A DNA stretch of 64,000 nt, taken from Hypoxylon rubiginosum (taxonomy: Eukaryota; Ascomycota; Sordariomycetes; Xylariales; Hypoxylaceae). The position numbers and the translations under genes are program-made. Below, in pieces: positions 62,080-64,000 of the stretch. The notes under the pieces were generated by a model. The model was given only the letters and a program-made list of their open reading frames with translations. It had not been told where the DNA came from and ran no database searches. Position 1 is the first letter of the stretch; every line of letters starts with the position of its first letter. The stretch is taken from positions 372,001 through 436,000 of the forward strand of contig CADCXA010000015.1 in NCBI GenBank assembly GCA_902806565.1, read 5' to 3'.

Positions 62080-63541
62080 ATGAAGGTCGTAAACACCGCC
62101 GCCGCCGTCGCGGCGTACGTTCTGTGCTGCCAGGACCTGGCATCGGCTGGCCCTGTGCGCGTCCAGAAGCGTGGAACGCTGGATCCTCTCTTCGAGATTA
62201 CGACCCTCGGCGGGATGACGTTTAAGATCAGCCAGGTTCCGAATAAGAAGTTTTACGGCCAGCACAAGGGACGAGGTTCGATGGCTATGGCTAGAGCGCT
62301 CTCGAAATACGGCGCTGCTATTCCTGACGACCTGCTCTCCACTATAGAGCAGATCTTGGAGGAACTAGGATTGCTGGGAAACAATGGATCTGGAAATAAT
62401 ACGAATGATGATCCTCAAGGTGCATATTTTCTTCAGTTTCTGAATTCCCCCCTACGGTTGCTTATAGGTTTCTAGGCGAGGTGGCGGCAACGCCCCAGAT
62501 GTTTGACTCCGAATATCTCGCCCCGGTACAAATTGGCACTCCACCGCAGACTTTGAACCTGGACTTCGACACCGGTTCGTCTGATCTGTGGGTATTCAGT
62601 TCCGAGACGCCAGCGAATCAGGTTATGGGCCAGGACGTGTGGGATATTGAGCAGAGCTCAACCGCCCGGTTGCAGTCTGGAGAGTCGTGGTCTATCAGTT
62701 ATGGCGATGGTAGCAGTTCTAATGGTAATGTGTACCTCGATGTCGTATCGATCGGCGGCGTGACGGTCGAGGACCAAGCTGTCGAATCGGCCAGTAACGT
62801 GTCACTGTCGTTTACGCAACGGCCTGACACGGATGGTCTTGTCGGGCTGGCCTTCGGCACCATTAACACGGTCCGACCTAATCAACAAAAGACGTTCTTC
62901 GAGAACGCTGTCACAAACCTTGCATCCCCTCTATTCACAGCCAATCTAAGGAAAGCCGAACGTAAGTTGATTATAAATCGCGTGACCTCCATTTTGTTGA
63001 TTTGTGCTAACTGGTTGCAGCTGGCAATTACAACTTTGGCTTCATCGATACGACCGAGTTCACCGGCGATATCACATTCGTGCCGGTCAATTCATCATCC
63101 GGCTTCTGGCAGTTCACCGCGGAGGGCTTCTCGATCGCCGGATCGGCTGCCGTTTCCGCACCGCACCAGGCCATCGCGGACACAGGAACCACGCTCCTGC
63201 TCCTCCCGCAGGCCATCGCGGACGCGTACTACGCGCGGGTGCAGGGGGCCGTGAACGACGTGTCGGGGGCCGGAGGCTACATCTTCCCGTGCACGGCGAC
63301 GCTGCCCGACTTCGCGGCGGTGATCGGGGGCTACGAGGCGGTGATCCCGGGGGACTTTATCAACTTCGCGCCGGTGGACGGCGACACGTTCGAGAGCGCG
63401 ACGACGTGCTTCGGCGGCATCCAGGCGTCGCCCGCCGGCTTCCCGTTCGCCATCTACGGCGACATCTTCCTCAAGGCGCAGTTCGTCGTCTTCCACGGCG
63501 GCAACGAGGAGCTCGGGTTCGCTAGCAAGACCCTGCCGTGA
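62080..63541 (+). CDS. Secreted pepsin-like aspartic protease (family A1)
   Basis: Predicted 448-residue preproprotease from exons 62080-62419, 62476-62961 and 63021-63541; introns are 56 nt (gtgcat...ctag) and 59 nt (gtaagt...gcag). A signal peptide covers about residues 1-23 ([20 protein letters not shown] onward), followed by a propeptide to about residue 116, then the mature enzyme. The two catalytic aspartates are in [12 protein letters not shown] (about Asp145) and [12 protein letters not shown] (about Asp329). [15 protein letters not shown] covers the flap region, and a disulphide pair is likely at FPC...TTC near the end. Members such as aspergillopepsin/penicillopepsin act outside the cell at acid pH. 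The closing [15 protein letters not shown] and GFASK segments are canonical. No GPI-anchor tail is present, so I infer release to the medium. The last exon is markedly GC-rich. Confidence 0.94.
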
Positions 63542-64000
63542 AAGGAAAAATGAATGAATGAATAGTGAATAGTTCGATGTTGGGGCTTGGGTTAATTGTA
63601 TTGTATATGACGCGGCTAGAGACGCTTATTGCATGGTTTTGGGGTTTGGATCCGAGTCTTGAGGTCCTGGAAGGAGAGGGAGAGAGAGAGCCCCGTATAT
63701 GGGGATATGAATGTTTTCTGAATTATAGAGCATGCGACGGTTGAAAAGACTACCTACCTAGGTATTATAGGAATTGATGATTGAAACGTGCGAATTCAAG
63801 ATAGGAGACTACCCAAGAGGTAGTTTTAGAGACGACAGTCAGATGAATGCTGAATCGGAACCGCGCTTGAGCCGACATTCCAGATGGATCTACCCATCTT
63901 ATCAGATTCGGCACTTCGGCCGCTCGGATCGTCCCGACTTAAGACTAGCTATAGCTATTTTTATTAATCTAGATTCCGGGATCGCGAAATACAACAATAT
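63542..64000. other. 3' flank of the aspartic protease to window end
   Basis: 459 bp with no gene seen. It contains a GAATGAATGAATA stretch directly after the stop, a short GAGA repeat near 63675-63690 and a TACCTAGGTA word at 63755-63764. Confidence 0.55.

Overview
The window is nuclear DNA of a filamentous ascomycete (Pezizomycotina), most likely a Sordariomycete. The evidence is short introns with GTRNGT donors and YAG acceptors, a Sin3 N-terminus of the fungal type, a heterokaryon-incompatibility (HET) gene, an ankyrin/CorA-like protein, a PA14-bearing GH3 beta-glucosidase and a cytochrome-b5-tailed fumarate reductase. No rRNA, tRNA, CRISPR or bacterial-type operon was seen. I derived exon structures by matching splice sites to family conservation. 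The combined exons of each intact spliced model stay in frame.

Layout. 2.5-3.4 kb: CIA2 (cytosolic Fe-S assembly, +). 7.1-11.2 kb: SNU114 (U5 snRNP GTPase, -), divergent from ERG10 (acetoacetyl-CoA thiolase, +, 11.8-13.3 kb). 14.0-19.2 kb: SIN3 (co-repressor scaffold, -), convergent with ERG10. 20.7-21.5 kb: a secreted fasciclin-domain protein (-). 22.1-24.8 kb: an ankyrin/CorA-like membrane protein (+). 25.8-27.3 kb: a broken HET-domain gene (+). 28.0-28.9 kb: a tandem SnoaL/NTF2-like protein (+). 30.6-32.7 kb: fumarate reductase fused to cytochrome b5 (+). 39.5-41.4 kb: a hexose-type MFS transporter (+). 43.3-45.6 kb: a membrane-anchored Cdc1/Ted1-type phosphoesterase (-). 47.0-50.0 kb: an intracellular GH3 beta-glucosidase (-). 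50-58.8 kb: a gene-poor stretch holding a compact inverted-repeat element (MITE-like) and a probably decayed DUF202 gene. 58.8-60.6 kb: a Zrc1-type zinc transporter (+). 62.1-63.5 kb: a secreted pepsin-like aspartic protease (+).

The window mixes conserved housekeeping genes (CIA2, SNU114, ERG10, SIN3, the phosphoesterase, ZRC1) with accessory, niche-related ones (sugar transporter, beta-glucosidase, protease, fasciclin protein) and decaying genes (HET, DUF202). They do not form an obvious pathway or metabolite cluster. I did not find a convincing novel multi-gene system. The most worthwhile leads are the 133-bp inverted-repeat element, the two decayed genes whose stop codons fit CpA-to-TpA change, a four-fold CCAAT array upstream of CIA2, an 817-nt intron in SNU114, and abrupt GC-rich blocks inside several coding regions.
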